This document shows positions 11,801 to 24,832 of a stretch of 64,000 bases of DNA, one piece after another (the first letter of the stretch is position 1; the number at the start of each line of letters is the position of its first letter). The translations under genes and the position numbers were made by a program. Source of the DNA: Metopolophium dirhodum (lineage: Eukaryota; Arthropoda; Insecta; Hemiptera; Aphididae). The notes under the pieces are model-generated. The model worked only from the letters and a program-made list of their open reading frames with translations. It was not told the origin of the DNA and searched no databases. The stretch covers positions 25,358,001 through 25,422,000 of the forward strand of contig NC_083566.1 in the NCBI RefSeq assembly GCF_019925205.1. The letters are read 5' to 3'.

Positions 11801-14800
11801 AATCGCAATGGTGAGTATACAAATGATTGGAGGGGAAGAGATGAATCAAATTGGTGGAGGAAAAATAGAGGAGGAGCACATCAAGGCCAATCTGATGAAT
11901 CTAATGGTCGTTGGGGACGAACCCGTACAGATTCTTATAACAATGACAGATGGCCTGCCGGACGGCCAACATCTAAATATGATGAAGATGAAGGATGGGA
12001 TCGTGGTGAATCTAGATGGTCGAATACTGCCACAACTCACGAACGTCGAAAACTTGATTGGGGAGAAACCTTGCCGGAATGGTACTTAATACCTATTTTT
12101 TTTTTTTTTTTGTGATTTTATTAAATAACAAATATTTTAGGGCTGTTGATAATCCTGGTGAAAAAGGTGGAAGTTTTGATTCATCTGGTGCCTTCCATGA
12201 CAATCATTATGTAGAAGAACACCACTATAACATAGGAGATGAACTGTCACGAGAAGTATGATAGCTTAAACAAATTTTAAAGTTCTAAATCACAATTGGT
12301 ATTCAAATTTAATTTTAATTTAAGGAGGGGCGAGAATATGAAGAAGATAATGATAATGGTGATACAACTGTTAATAATATAGAAAGCTCAAATATCTCAC
12401 CTATAGACGATAAACAGCTAAATGGCCGAGAAAAAGAAGGTGTGTACAATGTTTTAATATATATGTAACATTAAATAGAATTAAACGCTAGCAGCTGTTT
12501 TTAAGGAGTTAAAAATAAGCAATATTTTTAGTTTGTGTGTTGTAAATACTAAATTATTATAGTGTGGTGCAATGCTTGTCCTAATCATAGTTGGCAAGCT
12601 AACCTAACCTAACCTACCAGGTTTTTTCAAATAAACCCCAAAAAACCCAGGGGGTTTTATTAGAAAAGTAAGAATGGATGGTTTTAACAGAATAAACCCA
12701 TCCAATAACCTGGTGGTTATCTATTATTTTATTACCAAGTGTTTGTTATTTTGTTAATTTTTGTTTGGATTATCAATTAGATATTTACAGGAAAGTTACC
12801 TATTTAATACCTTATAAAAATAAAAGATTGTAAACATTTCTAATGACCATTGATATATAATTTGTTCCATTTTATACTTTTAATTATACCTAATTAAAAA
12901 AGTAGTTATTACATTTTTTTCAAATCAGTTTTATACTTTAATTGGAAAAATAAATAATATCTATAAGGTCAATTTTTCTGAAAATTAACAAAACTTAAAA
13001 GTTTAAAAAAAAAAAATAAAAGTAAATTTCTATTTTATCCTTGCAGCCTGGGCTTTTTCGTGCCAACCCGGGTCCTAATGCACATACAATATACATGTTA
13101 TAAATTCATAAGTGTAGCACATAAACAAGTATTGTTTTATACTAAAATGTAAAAGTATACAATAAGAAAACTTAAATTTTTTTTGATTTTAATTTATTAT
13201 AATGGTGAACATAATATTCAACATCGTTCCATAAAATCAACGTTCCTATGTTAATAACCTTTAATAATTTACCTACTACCTAGGTATTTGGAATATCTTA
13301 AATTTTAAATTAGGTGTTTATATTGAATGTATAATATTGAGAAGCTGATTTTAAATACATTGCATGGTTAAATTGAATTGTTTTTCATAAACACTTTCCT
13401 TTTTTCCTTTGGCTTGGCAATCAATTTGTTTGACAAAAAAAAAAATGGATATGTTACGGTAACTAGTTGGATATTATAATACTTTTGGCTTTTAATAATA
13501 TTGAGTATTACTTCATCCATCAATAAATTTAAAGTTCATTACTATCATTATGTTTCTAAAACTAAATATATTTTTTTTTTTACCATCAAACATTAATTAT
13601 TATATTTCTTAAATCTCAATTAAGTTAAACTAAAAGGTTAAATTGATTTAAAGTATTTATATTTTAATATTTTCTTGATGACAGTATTGAATATCCAAAT
13701 TTAATTATTAATGTCAATACCAAATAATATTGTAACAAATAACAATTAATCTGATGTTTTTAATTATTTAGAAGTTGTATCGTCTTCAATATCTACTTCA
13801 CCATCGCATAATGAAGAAGTAGTTTCTTCCCCTGAACGTTTTAAATCCATGAGACAACAGCATCAACATAAAATAAATTCCCAAATAACTAAAGAAGTAT
13901 TTATTCAGAATGAACAAGTAATGATTAATCATCCTGAACCTGTAAGAATCCAGCAGATTCCAGATATTCCAGTTATTCATAGCAAAAGCAGTCCAGCAAT
14001 TCCGCTTATGTCTGACTGTCAACCTAATAAAATGGAAAATATTAAAAACTTGAGAGAGATGCCTGGTATAGGGAGTCATATTGATAATACTAATATTAAC
14101 CCTATCCACCGATCAACGAGTAAGTATTTTGTTTACAGATAACATTTATAACAAACTAAAAGAAAAGAGCTAATAATTATTACAAATAAATTTAGTTACC
14201 TACATTTGATGATTATTTTTTAGTTCCATTATTTGCTGATTTTGTTTAATTTTAGACCCAATCCATATAATTTTAAACTAGAATTAGATTATGGTTTTAA
14301 TGTTGAATTGTTTGCATCTACTGTTAAGTTAATATTTTAATTTTATTTAGAACTACTATAATCGTTTTTAGGTTTAAATGCTAATGCTCATCATCGAATT
14401 GATACATTGGATGCTGAGGCAGAATCAATGGTATCTAGATTAACCAGTGATAACTTTAAAATAGGGCCATCTTCACATTCTCCACTCGCTCCTCTTACTA
14501 ACAACAAATGGTATTATAGAGATCCTCAAGGCGAAGTTCAAGGTAAATAATATGCAATAAAGTTTAATTCAATGATAACAGTTTAAATTGTTTAGGTCCT
14601 TTCTTGACAACTGAAATGGCAGAATGGTATAGTTTGGGATATTTCCATGACAACATGTTAATGGTGAAGAGAGCGTGTGATGAACATTTTTATTCCTTAG
14701 GTGATCTTGTGCGATTAAAAGGAAATGTACCATTTTCAGACACTCCATTTTCGGTATTAAATTTGTATATTAAAAGATTTTAATCAATATATTATATTAT

Positions 14801-17800
14801 ATAAATTTGATATTTTTAGGAACATGAAGTAAAGATTAGTAGCCGTATAGGAGTACAACCTCCTCCAACACACAGCCCTTACACAATGAATGAATCTTTG
14901 GTTCTTCAACAGCAACAGCAACAATACCAATATAGGCAATTATTTTTAAAGTAAGTTTACTGTCTTGGAAAATTTATAGGCTGATTAAAAAATGTTTTCT
15001 AAATGGTTTGTGAAAGGTGAATTCAATTAAACCTAATTAAATCTGTTCAGTGTTCACACGACATTCACCTTAAGACATGGGTCTACTCTAATATTACCGT
15101 AAATAATCAAACTTCTCTTGACTCTGTTCAGCACTTAGATCTAAACCTCCATAAAAGACTTACTTTTTTAAGTCATATTAAGAAAATACAATTAATACTC
15201 AATGCTCGTTCCTAATCACTTAAAATACTACTAAAGGTAAATTCATTACCTTAAAAACAAAACAATATATAAATCACTCCTAAAGCCCATATGGATGTAC
15301 ATTATTCAACTATACAACCGTACCAAAATAATAAACTTTGCAGAATTACAGTGATGTATCATTCATTTCTAACCTCACCATTTACAGAGACTGACATTAA
15401 AACTATAGAGAAATAAGCTAACTACAGTTTTCTATAAACGTTCCTATACTAGATTAAAAACCACATTAAACCAATGATAAAAGATTTACATATCCCGTCA
15501 CTCCCAGAAATCCTTCATCACTTCCTTGAAAGAATATGTTTTTTAGATCTAACCCAATCCTTTAACGTAAATTTCAAGCAAATAGTCTAATGGGCGAATC
15601 CTTAATCACGCAATCCCAATAATGTTTTTATCCCCTCTCTCTCATTTACATATTGTGATTGATTGTGTAGATTGTATATTTCATAAAAAAAAAAAAGTAA
15701 GTTTGTAACCGTTCAAATATTATTCATTATTTTATGAAATTATAAAACAAGGAAAAAAATTAAATCTATATGCGCGTCCATATTTAGTGTCTTTTGCGTG
15801 TGGCACAGCTGCATGGCATTTGTCAACCTCGTACCACGCGGCAAATACATATCCAGGCGATGTTACAGTTGTTTTTGATTATAATGATTTAAAAAATAAT
15901 ATTACTATTAAAAAATTTATAAAAATAAAAACTAATGCCGGCTTTCCCGATAATGCGTCCATACAGTCACAGCCGAGCTGCTTTCCTTTGATGTAGACTT
16001 CCTAGTAGGCCAATAAGTAATTTTGCTGCAGAGCATTCTAAAAAGCCACTGACAACAAATTTGTCACGTTAGACTCGTGCTGCACGGCAAAAGCTGATCA
16101 GTCTGGACGCGCCTTATGAAGTATATATTGTAATTTTATAAGAATGTTATATTAAATTTATATTTCTTAGGCAAAGAGAATTAGCTATTCAAAGTGCAGT
16201 TCATCAACTATCCCAATCTGAAAGGTGGAATACCCTATCACCTATTGAACAACAACAGGTAATAATTATTTGAATTAATTTTTTTATTTAATTGTATATT
16301 ACATACGTGTGTATACATTTAGTTGATCATGCATCATATTCGAAATGTAGAAGCAAACACAGCAATTCCTCCAATGTTTGCACCTCCCATTCTTCAACAG
16401 CCACAGCCAACACCAAATATACACCCCATGAACCAACCACCTAATAACAATTTAATGGTAATGTTATCTCATATGCAACAACAGCAGCAACAACATTTCA
16501 ACCATGTAAGATATAAATTTAAAAAAAAAAAATCAAATAATAACATTGTTATGCATTATAGCAAATTGATCCTAAACATATTCATTCTGTACCACCTTCT
16601 CAACCAATGGCACAACAACTCGACCCTCTTCATTCGCTTGTACAAAGTATGGGAGGTCTAAAAACATCCACACCACCACCAGTAAATTCAAGTCACCACC
16701 ATCAAAGTTCCAATATTATACGACCAAATAGTGCTCAGCCAGAAAACAATCCTATATCAGATCTTTTAAGGCAATTGGGTGCACCTCAAGATAAACCTCT
16801 CAAAGTAAATATTTGTTTATTTTAATATTATGTAGGTTAGTTTTTTGTTATTAATGTAAGGTTAATCATCAGATAACTGAAACGAGTGTATGGGGTATGG
16901 ATTTTACGGGTCCAGACAGTAAACCTAAAACTAATGGTCCAATCGGAATTAGTGGTTGGCAAACTGGGCTTTCCAATGAAACATCTCAACAAACACCAGG
17001 TGTTTTGTGGGGATCTGGAGAGTATACCAAAATTATTGGGGCTGACCATAAAGCCATTGTAAGTAACATCCTTTAGTTTACCATTTAAATCTTATTGTCA
17101 AAAAATATTTTAATGACTATTGATTTGAACTTTTTTTTATAATTTCCGTATTTTACTGATTCATTTATATGTATACCTATAGGAAGAAACAATAAAAGAA
17201 GAAGCAAGACGAAGTCAAGAAGCTAGAAAACAAGAAATGTATTTGATTGTTATTTACAAATTTATGCCTTAAAATTATTATTATTTACTACTCAAATTTG
17301 TTTTAATTTATAGTAAACAAAACGAACAGATTAAGAAAAGAGAAGCAGAGAAGTCCAGATTACAAAAAGAGTTTAAAAAAAAACAAGAACTTGAAAAAGC
17401 TCAACTGGAAGAAGAAAAAAAGAAGGTGTGCATTCTTGATAAACCTATTAACTAAATTATTTTAAAAACATAACTGTAAACAGTAGTTGTAATCTATTAA
17501 GTAGTTAGTCAATTTTGTGTTGGATGTAAATAATTTTTAAATGTTTTCGGAACCGGTACAAGCAACACTTAATATTCTGCATATCCTATATATGATTTTA
17601 TTATGCTGTTAAAAGTGATAATTTAAGTTTCCACATAATAATGTGATCATAATTTAGAAAACATTATTTCACATGTTTATTAAATTCTGATTGACTTAAT
17701 TTTATTCTGATAGGATAATTATATAGTAAAGAAATTTATGTTATTAAAACTTTATGACAAATTCAATATAATTTTCATAATTCTAAACTTATAGTTTGAT

Positions 17801-20800
17801 ATTTTGATTGTACATGTGATAGAAAATAAGAACTCTAATTATAGATTAAATAATTGTGGCCTATGCTTTGACTTATATGCATATATTTACTTATGTTATG
17901 TTTGTATAATATGATATTATTTCAGGAAGAAGCTCGTAGAATTAAAGAACACGAAAAAAAGTTAAAAGAAGACGCAGAAAAGAAAAGAATTGAGAAAAAA
18001 AAATTGGAAGAAGAACAAATAAAAAAACGTGAATATGAAAAAAAAATGAAAGAGGAGAAAGAAAAAAGACTGTCAGAAGAAAAAAAGAAAGAAGAGGAAA
18101 AACGACTTCTAGAAGAAGAAAAAAAAAGGTTAGATTAATTGCATTATAATAAATTATGATAAACTAAAAACTTAACATTTCAATACTTATAAGAAAAAAC
18201 CCTATTACTTAATTATTTTATTTTAGAAAATCTGATTTGAAAAAAAAAGAAGAACAGAAGAAAAAAGAAGAACAAAAAAAAAAAGATGATTTAAAACGAA
18301 AGGAAGATGCTAAGAAACATGATCAGAAGAAAAAAGAAGATGAAAATAAAAAAAAAGAAGATACCTCCAGATCGAGTTCTGTTCCCATAGTTACTGAGCC
18401 ACAAAAGGTATTGCAACTTAAATATAGAATAATTATTTTAATGCAAAATTGAACTAATTTTTAGAAACTTGTAAGTTGCTAATTGCTCATATTTGGTTTT
18501 TTTTTTCATAATTATACTTAATAGGACCCACATGTATTGTTTCCGTTTTACACATTTGCAACATACCAAAAGCTGTTTTATGCGGGACTACTTTACTCTC
18601 TCTGTATTTATAGTAGAATTACCAAAATTCCACAACGCATAGGGAAAAACTTTATCTGTGTCATCGTGTTTTTATTTTTTTTATCAGTTGGAGAACATAA
18701 TAATTATTAAAAGTTAGTGCTATCAAAAAAATGAAAACAACAGATAAAGTTCTCCCTTATGCATTGTAGAATTTTAATATTTCTATTATAACTATATAAA
18801 TACAGAGGGAGTATAGTATATTATATTTGAGATTTTAAACTTCTATTTTTTGATTTTGTTACAAGGTTGAAATTCTGTTAATTTGTATATCCCATACATT
18901 TTAAAATTAATTGATTTGTTTGGAACTTCAATATAGAGTAAAACAATTTCACTTGGTTATTACTAATTAATATGAAAATATTTTAATTAATAAAATTGCA
19001 TTAAAAATATTATTTTAATTTCCATACTTTTTTTTTTTGATATAACATCCCTAGGTGTGATTTCATGTGTGTTACTTAAAGTTAAACATGTAGATAGGGC
19101 ATTCTCTGTGATAAGAATGGTTCTTACTTGTGCAAATGAGTCAGAAGATAAAGAACCTAAAATTTAAACAATTAATATAGAAAAGAGATGCAACAATGTT
19201 GTAATTAACAATGGTATTAGTTTTGTTCAGCTTACAGACTTTTATACAATGCTGCATCCATAAGTTAAATATCAATGCTTCTCTCCGATTGTTCACAAAT
19301 TATTCTACATAATTATTTCTTATCAAGTTATGTTCTGAAAATTTGAAGGTGATAAAAATGTCTTTATATTCAGATTACACTTTTACAATTTAAGAATTAC
19401 AGTTATTAAATCATCAAATGAATGTAACAGTATAATTAATTTTAGCAAATACTTTTACAAGGATAAAAAAAAATACTTGAAATATGACTGGTGTTTAGCT
19501 TTTTTTTAATACATTTTATTGGTTTTGTTCTGTATAGAAGAAGAAAAAAGAACCTCAAACAGTGGCACATAATGGTATTGAAGCATCTGCACCATGGGCT
19601 GCTACAGATAAAAAAAAACAAGTGCAAGTAAAGTCAATGGCTGAAATTCAAGCTGAAGAACAAAAACGTGAACAATTGATGAAACAAAAAGAACGTGAAC
19701 GCACTGAACGAGAATTATCTATGGTAGCAATTGAACAGGCGAAACAAGAAAAAGCAAGATCTGCAGTAAAAATGCAGTCTTGGTCTACTGTAATCACTAA
19801 AAATGTTCCTCAGTCTATTCCCATGGCTAATAATTCTGTTTGGGGATCATCTAATCAAATGAGTATGTTAACTTACATTTAATAATTTGCTTTACTTATA
19901 AAACGATTGTATTGTAAAATTATATATTATGAATGTGATTGATGAAGTTAATAATTTGTTAAAAATAAAAAATAATTTTAATAATTTTTTTTATTTATAA
20001 CTCAATTAATTGAAAAGAAAAACTCAAATTTTAAAAATAGCATTGAATTAAATATTTCATCTTTGCTAGATTGAAAATATGATTTATTTTATTTTCTAGA
20101 TACTGATAAACCAATGGTTCAAAAATCAAATAAAACACCTGCTGTGGCAGTTAATAATAAAAGTAATGTAAAGAATGTAGCAAAAACTGTAAATCAAACA
20201 GTACAGCAAACAAACGCAATGAAGAAAGCTATTGAAAGTAGAGGTGAAAACAATAATTGTACCGACGAATTTAGCCAGTGGTGTTGTAAACATTTAGCAA
20301 CTCTCAATAAAAATACTATTGACAGTGAGTATTAATTTAACACATTTCATTATAATCTGTTTTAACTTGACATTATTTGTTATTAGTACCAACATTTGTG
20401 ACATTTTTAAAAGATGTTGAATCTGAGTATGAAGTAAAGGACTACATTCAGAGTTATCTGGGTGATAATAAAGAAGTTCGAGAATTTAGTAAACAATTCT
20501 TTGACAAACGCCTAAAAATACAAAATAAACAAAGGAGTTCTGATTTTGTGGAAATGAAAGTAAGTTGTTATTTTTTTATTTGTACTTATATGTATTATAC
20601 CACTCATACTTTTGAATAATTTAAATGTATGTGATCTTTGATTTTATAATATTCCTATTCTAAGTTAATTTCTGTATGAAATCAACCATTATTTAAATTA
20701 AATTTTATGCCTGTGTTCCATACTTACATGCATACATATTCCATTTTATTTTGAACATCTGTGTTAATTTAAGGAGTCTTAAAATTTAATTTCCCTCTGC

Positions 20801-23348
20801 CTTGAAAAATTAAATTGTAACTTAAGTTTTATTTCTGAAAGATCTTTCTTCCAGAAGAAGTTTGTATTGCCAAAATGCATTTACTTTAAAGTAAAAAAAA
20901 ATGGATATATTTTATTTTATTTAGGGTATTTTGAAACATGTTCATTTTTAAATTCAGGGCTTGTAACCGAAAAAATAAACTTTAATTTCAATTTTGATTT
21001 TGGTTACCAGATTTTTATTTTTTTAATATTGATAGCCGGTTTTAATTTTTTTCCATTTTGATTTTGAATATTGGTTTTAAATTTATAATTTATTTAATTT
21101 TCCATGGGGTGTTGCCATTGGGTGACTTCTCCGTCCATCAATTAAACCACATTAAATGTACTTATTGTATAACGTGTAGATACAGATTGTAAATATAAAT
21201 TTTTTTCAATAAAAAAAAAAAAGAAAAAAAGTTATTCAATTGTTGATATTAATTTTGATTTTTCATGGTATTCAAAATCGGTTTCAAACTTTTTATTACT
21301 ATTGACTAAAATTGGGTATACAATAAAGGTTCATAATCTACCTTGACTATTTAATTAGTCATTACTAATAACTAATAAGTAACGACTACAAGCCAGTAAT
21401 GGAAAAAATCAGTTAAATCGATGAAAATACGTTTTTCTCAAATAACTAAATAGGAATAAAAGATAGCTACTTCTTAGGAGTTAGGACTTAAGTATCAAAT
21501 CACTTTTTATTTTATTTTACTTCATTTTATGAAAATAATTTATACACTGCACGAAGCACAAATTCACAATATTATTATTATATCAATATGACATTACGGC
21601 AGCACTGCATACCTAGTAAAAATTATTATTTGTCGAATTTATTCTGGATTTATTTTTGGATTTTAGATTAGGAAATGCTGTGCTTATAGTGTAATAACGT
21701 GTAAAACGTCATTATATTATTTCTAGTAATTTTGTCAGCGAGTTCTATAGATACCTGATACTTATGAAACAAATACAAAACATTAAACAATGTTAGATAA
21801 TTATAACAGTTTTACCTATATTAAAATTTGAAACCAAAGTTATAAAATATAACAGTTTTCGTGGAACTAGTGTGGATTAACGACGAACAATAATTTTCAA
21901 CGATAAGTATAACCTATGTTGAATTTATCTATTATATATACTTGTATGCACAGTGTAATTTATTAATTATGTGCCCACATCATAAACTCTCCCAACACAT
22001 CTAATTGTTGGAATTGACAATTGTATCTTAAGTACGTTTATTTTCATACTATTTTCGAACAATATTATATGAAATAAATAACACAGCAGTTGACATATTA
22101 TACCCTATAATATTATGTAGGTACCTATAACCTATGTAAGATATTGTTATTTGATTTAACTTTAAATTAACATTTAACAAATAATAGTATAAACAATGTC
22201 TAATAACTATTATTATGTCATACCTTATATGAAAATCATTATTTCTAAACAAACTCCACGACTAACAAAATATTGTATTTTGTGTTTGAAACTAGTTTAT
22301 ATATTTTTGGAAATGGTCCTCTAATTTGTTTTGCCACAAGGTGTAAAATAAGATGCATAAGTTATTGACTAGTTGTTGTCAGCTCACCTGCTTATATTTA
22401 ATATAAACCTTAGACAATTATTTTGTATTTCATAATTTGTAATAAAAACAGCACCTTCCTAAGTTCTACATTTCTATTTATCAAACCTAGGTCATAGGTA
22501 TGTACTACTGTACTACATTAAAGCGAAACGCCTCAACGACGAACGCAGGAACTTATAAAAATAGCAAGGCTTAAACCGAAAAAAAATTTTTATTTTTATT
22601 TTGATATTAGTTATTGTTTTGTTATTTCTTGATTTTGGTTTCAATATTGTTTACCGATTTTATTTTTTTCCGATTTTGATTTCAATATTGATTACCAGTA
22701 TTGTATTTTTGAGGTTTTGATATCGATTTCCGTTTTTTAACGGTTTTAACCGGTATTCAAAATCTATTTCGAAACCGGTTTCAAGCCCTGTTTTTAATCA
22801 TCATTAAGAAATCTGAATGAAATAAAATTATGTACTTACATAAATATCTGCGCCCTATTTGTAAGTTATTTAATATTAAAATAAACTTATATTTTTTTTG
22901 TTTAAAATAAGTTGTGTCTGTGTGTATATAATTGTAGATGGTAGATGTGAATTTGTGAGGTTGTTGGACTTGTTATTGTGAACATAGTATTCAGCATTGG
23001 TTACAGATAATTAGTCCAATAATTTGGTTTGTTGATTTCAATTACATTTACTTTAAGTACCTACTTGATAAGATTTAGTTTTACTGGAATTATGTGGGTA
23101 AGGCCAAGGGTGTTAAAAATTAATTTACCGTGTAGTTGAGTTTAAAGTATTACTCTGAAATATTTGAAGCATTGTAGAGTATTTTTATAGGTTTATATTT
23201 ATTTTTATAGAATTTGATTAAGTGTTTATTTTTACAGAGTAAAAACAAAAAACGGAATAAGATGGTGCCACTAGATAATAAAGTACTTGGCTTTAATGTG
23301 GTCGCTTCGGAACGTATCAATGTCGGTGAACTTGATCTTGGCGAATAG
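8804..23348 (+). CDS. GIGYF: GIGYF-type GYF-domain protein (4EHP-binding translational repressor), 22 coding exons
   Basis: Exons: 8804-8835, 10264-10456, 10518-10754, 11786-12081, 12141-12255, 12325-12439, 13772-14119, 14372-14542, 14596-14753, 14820-14950, 16171-16258, 16323-16505, 16562-16804, 16873-17058, 17183-17238, 17314-17425, 17926-18128, 18227-18407, 19538-19862, 20100-20324, 20387-20559, 23238-23348. Phases are continuous: 3882 nt, 1293 aa, close to vertebrate GIGYF2. The N-terminus MTDSIKFGPEW-LRN is followed by the 4EHP-binding motif HRYGREEMLAL. Then come an RGG-rich stretch, LPEW and FDSSGAF, and the GYF domain (KWYYRDPQGEVQGPF to ACDEHFYSLGD, exons 8-9). After that there are Gln/Pro-rich exons, a long Lys/Glu coiled coil (exons 15-18), APWA, the FVTFLKDVESEYEVKDYI helix block and the C-terminal LGFNVVASERINVGEL. 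Known for the family: cytoplasmic scaffold linking 4EHP and decay factors to repress mRNA. No break seen. Confidence 0.95.
11020..11660. repeat. Degenerate inverted-repeat element in GIGYF intron 3
   Basis: The motif cctgttatacgagactac occurs near 11025 and 11095. A related gttatcgtgactacc lies near 11150, and inverted forms (ggtagtctcagataatagg, ggtagtcatgataacagg) near 11550 and 11590. Two direct copies of a block containing gaatgtgg(t/c)catcc lie near 11235 and 11440. This looks like a decayed MITE. Its boundaries are uncertain. Confidence 0.4.
12555..13085. repeat. Possible decayed MITE in GIGYF intron 6, with telomere-like CCTAA triplet
   Basis: At 12599-12615 the sequence taacctaacctaacctacc carries three CCTAA units, the complement of the insect TTAGG telomere repeat. 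The flanks gcaatgcttgtcctaatcat (left) and ccgggtcctaatgcaca (right, inverted) are weakly similar, suggesting an element about 0.5 kb long. The boundary call is tentative. Confidence 0.3.
14959..15696 (+). mobile_element. Truncated Jockey-like LINE in GIGYF intron 10
   Basis: Broken frames on the plus strand read like the end of a Jockey-type reverse transcriptase: LDLNLHKRLTFLSHIKKI, then, after frameshifts, KPIWMYIIQLYNRTK, then a PSLPEI-type tail. It ends in a poly(A) run at about 15685-15696. An 8-bp direct repeat gtaagttt flanks it at 14951-14958 and 15697-15704. The left copy is the splice donor of GIGYF exon 10. The element is 5'-truncated and cannot code. The clade call is based on motif resemblance only. 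Confidence 0.6.
15772..16112. mobile_element. Small MITE in GIGYF intron 10
   Basis: A 9-bp terminal inverted repeat gcgcgtcca (15772-15780) matches tggacgcgc at 16104-16112. The interior is non-coding, and no target duplication is obvious. The superfamily is undetermined. Confidence 0.4.
18596..18811. mobile_element. Tc1/mariner-type MITE, 216 bp, in GIGYF intron 18
   Basis: The termini ctctctctgtatttata and, inverted, ctccctctgtatttata are flanked by TA dinucleotides (18594-18595 and 18812-18813). The arms remain complementary for about 75 bp, including gcata-ggg and actttatctgt. Known: a TA duplication with this type of terminus is usual for Tc1/mariner-derived MITEs. Confidence 0.65.
20955..22790. 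mobile_element. hAT-like non-autonomous element in the last GIGYF intron
   Basis: The termini CAGGGCTTGTAACCG (20955) and the inverted end CAGGGCTTGAAACCG (22790) match at 14 of 15 positions. Both ends carry subterminal copies of gattttggttt/ggttaccag-like repeats. The CAGGG start suggests hAT. The flanking octamers (tttaaatt and tttttaat) agree only partly, so the target duplication is eroded or the ends are slightly misplaced. No transposase is visible. The element accounts for most of the 2.7-kb intron. Confidence 0.6.
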
Positions 23349-23916
23349 GAGTGATCATATAAGTGATAACATATCAGCTCGTTTTTATGTAATCTTGGTT
23401 TTTTTAGGAACGATTTAGGCCTTGAAAATTAAAGAAAACAATCTTTATTTAAGTATTAAATATGTCCATGTTTTTCGTTGAAAATACTTTTTTTTATTTG
23501 ATAAATATATATATTTAAATTAATTATTTTCTTTTTATTATTATTTTTAAATGTAAATATTTAAAATTAATAATTATACTATTGTTAATTTTTAAAAAAT
23601 TAATGTTGTCATACATTTGTACAAATGCTTGCATATAATGTTAACATTGATTTTTTTGTTAACTGTACAAATTTACCCAAAATCCATTTCTAAAATCCGT
23701 TATTTAAACTATTATTGTAATTACCATAAAATATTAATAAATATAATTGAGAATTAGTATAATATATAATTTTTTTATAAAAAACTACCAGGTATAATTT
23801 ATTTTTAAATATTAAAAACTAGCGTACATTTATGATAAATCTTTAAATGTTTTACATTTTTATTTAAGTTATCAAAAAAAAACAGCTGTATTGTAAGATT
23901 TTATTATCATTGAGTA
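23349..23916. other. GIGYF 3' UTR and AT-rich intergenic DNA
   Basis: AT-rich sequence after the GIGYF stop, probably 3' UTR in its first part. Several weak A-rich signals are present, and I could not choose the cleavage site. Nothing else is recognised. Confidence 0.4.
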
Positions 23917-23924
23917 GGTCACTG

Positions 23925-24438
23925 CTCGAACTAAGATTAACAGGACTAGAAATGAACGATGGTGCACGGTATACAAAAAGATCCACATCTGTTATGAACA
24001 CGGATTAATATACTGGATACGCAACGATGCATCTTATCAATGCTGTTTTTTTTAGTCTCCTGCTTCTCACGTTGCGGCAGGCCTACTAGCGCTTTATAGG
24101 ATTATTGTGTTAACGGGAGAATAATGAACTATTAGTTACAGAACAATCCTATAAAGCGCTAATTGTCCTGCCGCAACATGAAAAGGTGCAGGCTTCACTC
24201 ATCACAGGTTCGTTGCGTATCTAATATATTAATCCATGGTTATGAAAAGTCAACAAGAGACTGTAGCGCCTTCTCTTAGTATTTGTCTCTTTCACCAGCT
24301 TCATACACTGTTCTATGACTATTCAGCGAGTTTTTCAATTTTGTTGTTATAAACGCCACAATCGCTCGTTAACTTTCTGTAACAGATCTTGTTCAAATGA
24401 TAAAGATTTGTTTCCACTCCTGTTAATCTTAGTCCATG
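23925..24438. mobile_element. Long-hairpin element with 8-bp target duplication
   Basis: The direct repeat ggtcactg flanks the element (23917-23924 and 24439-24446). Outer arms share ACTAAGATTAACAGGA in inverted orientation. Inner arms pair over more than 150 bp, including attaatata-tggatacgcaacga, gttgcggcagg and agcgctttatagga. The whole unit folds into a long stem. It is inserted in a member of the repeat family whose consensus contains gtgggtcactgtaatgg, which explains the duplicated octamer. The superfamily is unclear; an 8-bp duplication fits hAT. Confidence 0.7.
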
Positions 24439-24832
24439 GGTCACTGTAATGCTAGTTTTAAATTTAAAATCAATGATACATAATTACATATTATGAAAAA
24501 TGATTCTGAGCAGAAACTGCGCTATATTTTTATTGTTATTTTGTAATTATTTATATTACTACTGGTAATTTTTTTTATTTTTATGGTAGGTTGAATTAAT
24601 TTTTGGCAAAAACATTGATTATTATCAACTAAATTATAAATCAATACAGACTTATTATAATAAGACTGTGTTGATAGAATTGAGGTATAAATAGCTAAAC
24701 ATTGGTCTAAATATTTAAAAAGATTTGATGAGTACCGTGTGATTATTTTATCGTTGAACACTCATTATTTCAAAAAGTACAAATTGATGTTGGTCCACTA
24801 TACCGCTCATCAAAACTTTAAACACTCATAAC

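Noticed and set aside
12598..12616. True telomere or fusion point
   Set aside because: Only three units; too short, and located inside an intron of an intact gene.
20867..21061. 64-aa ORF in a GIGYF intron
   Set aside because: It crosses the boundary of the hAT-like element and is Phe/Ile/Asn-rich from AT bias.
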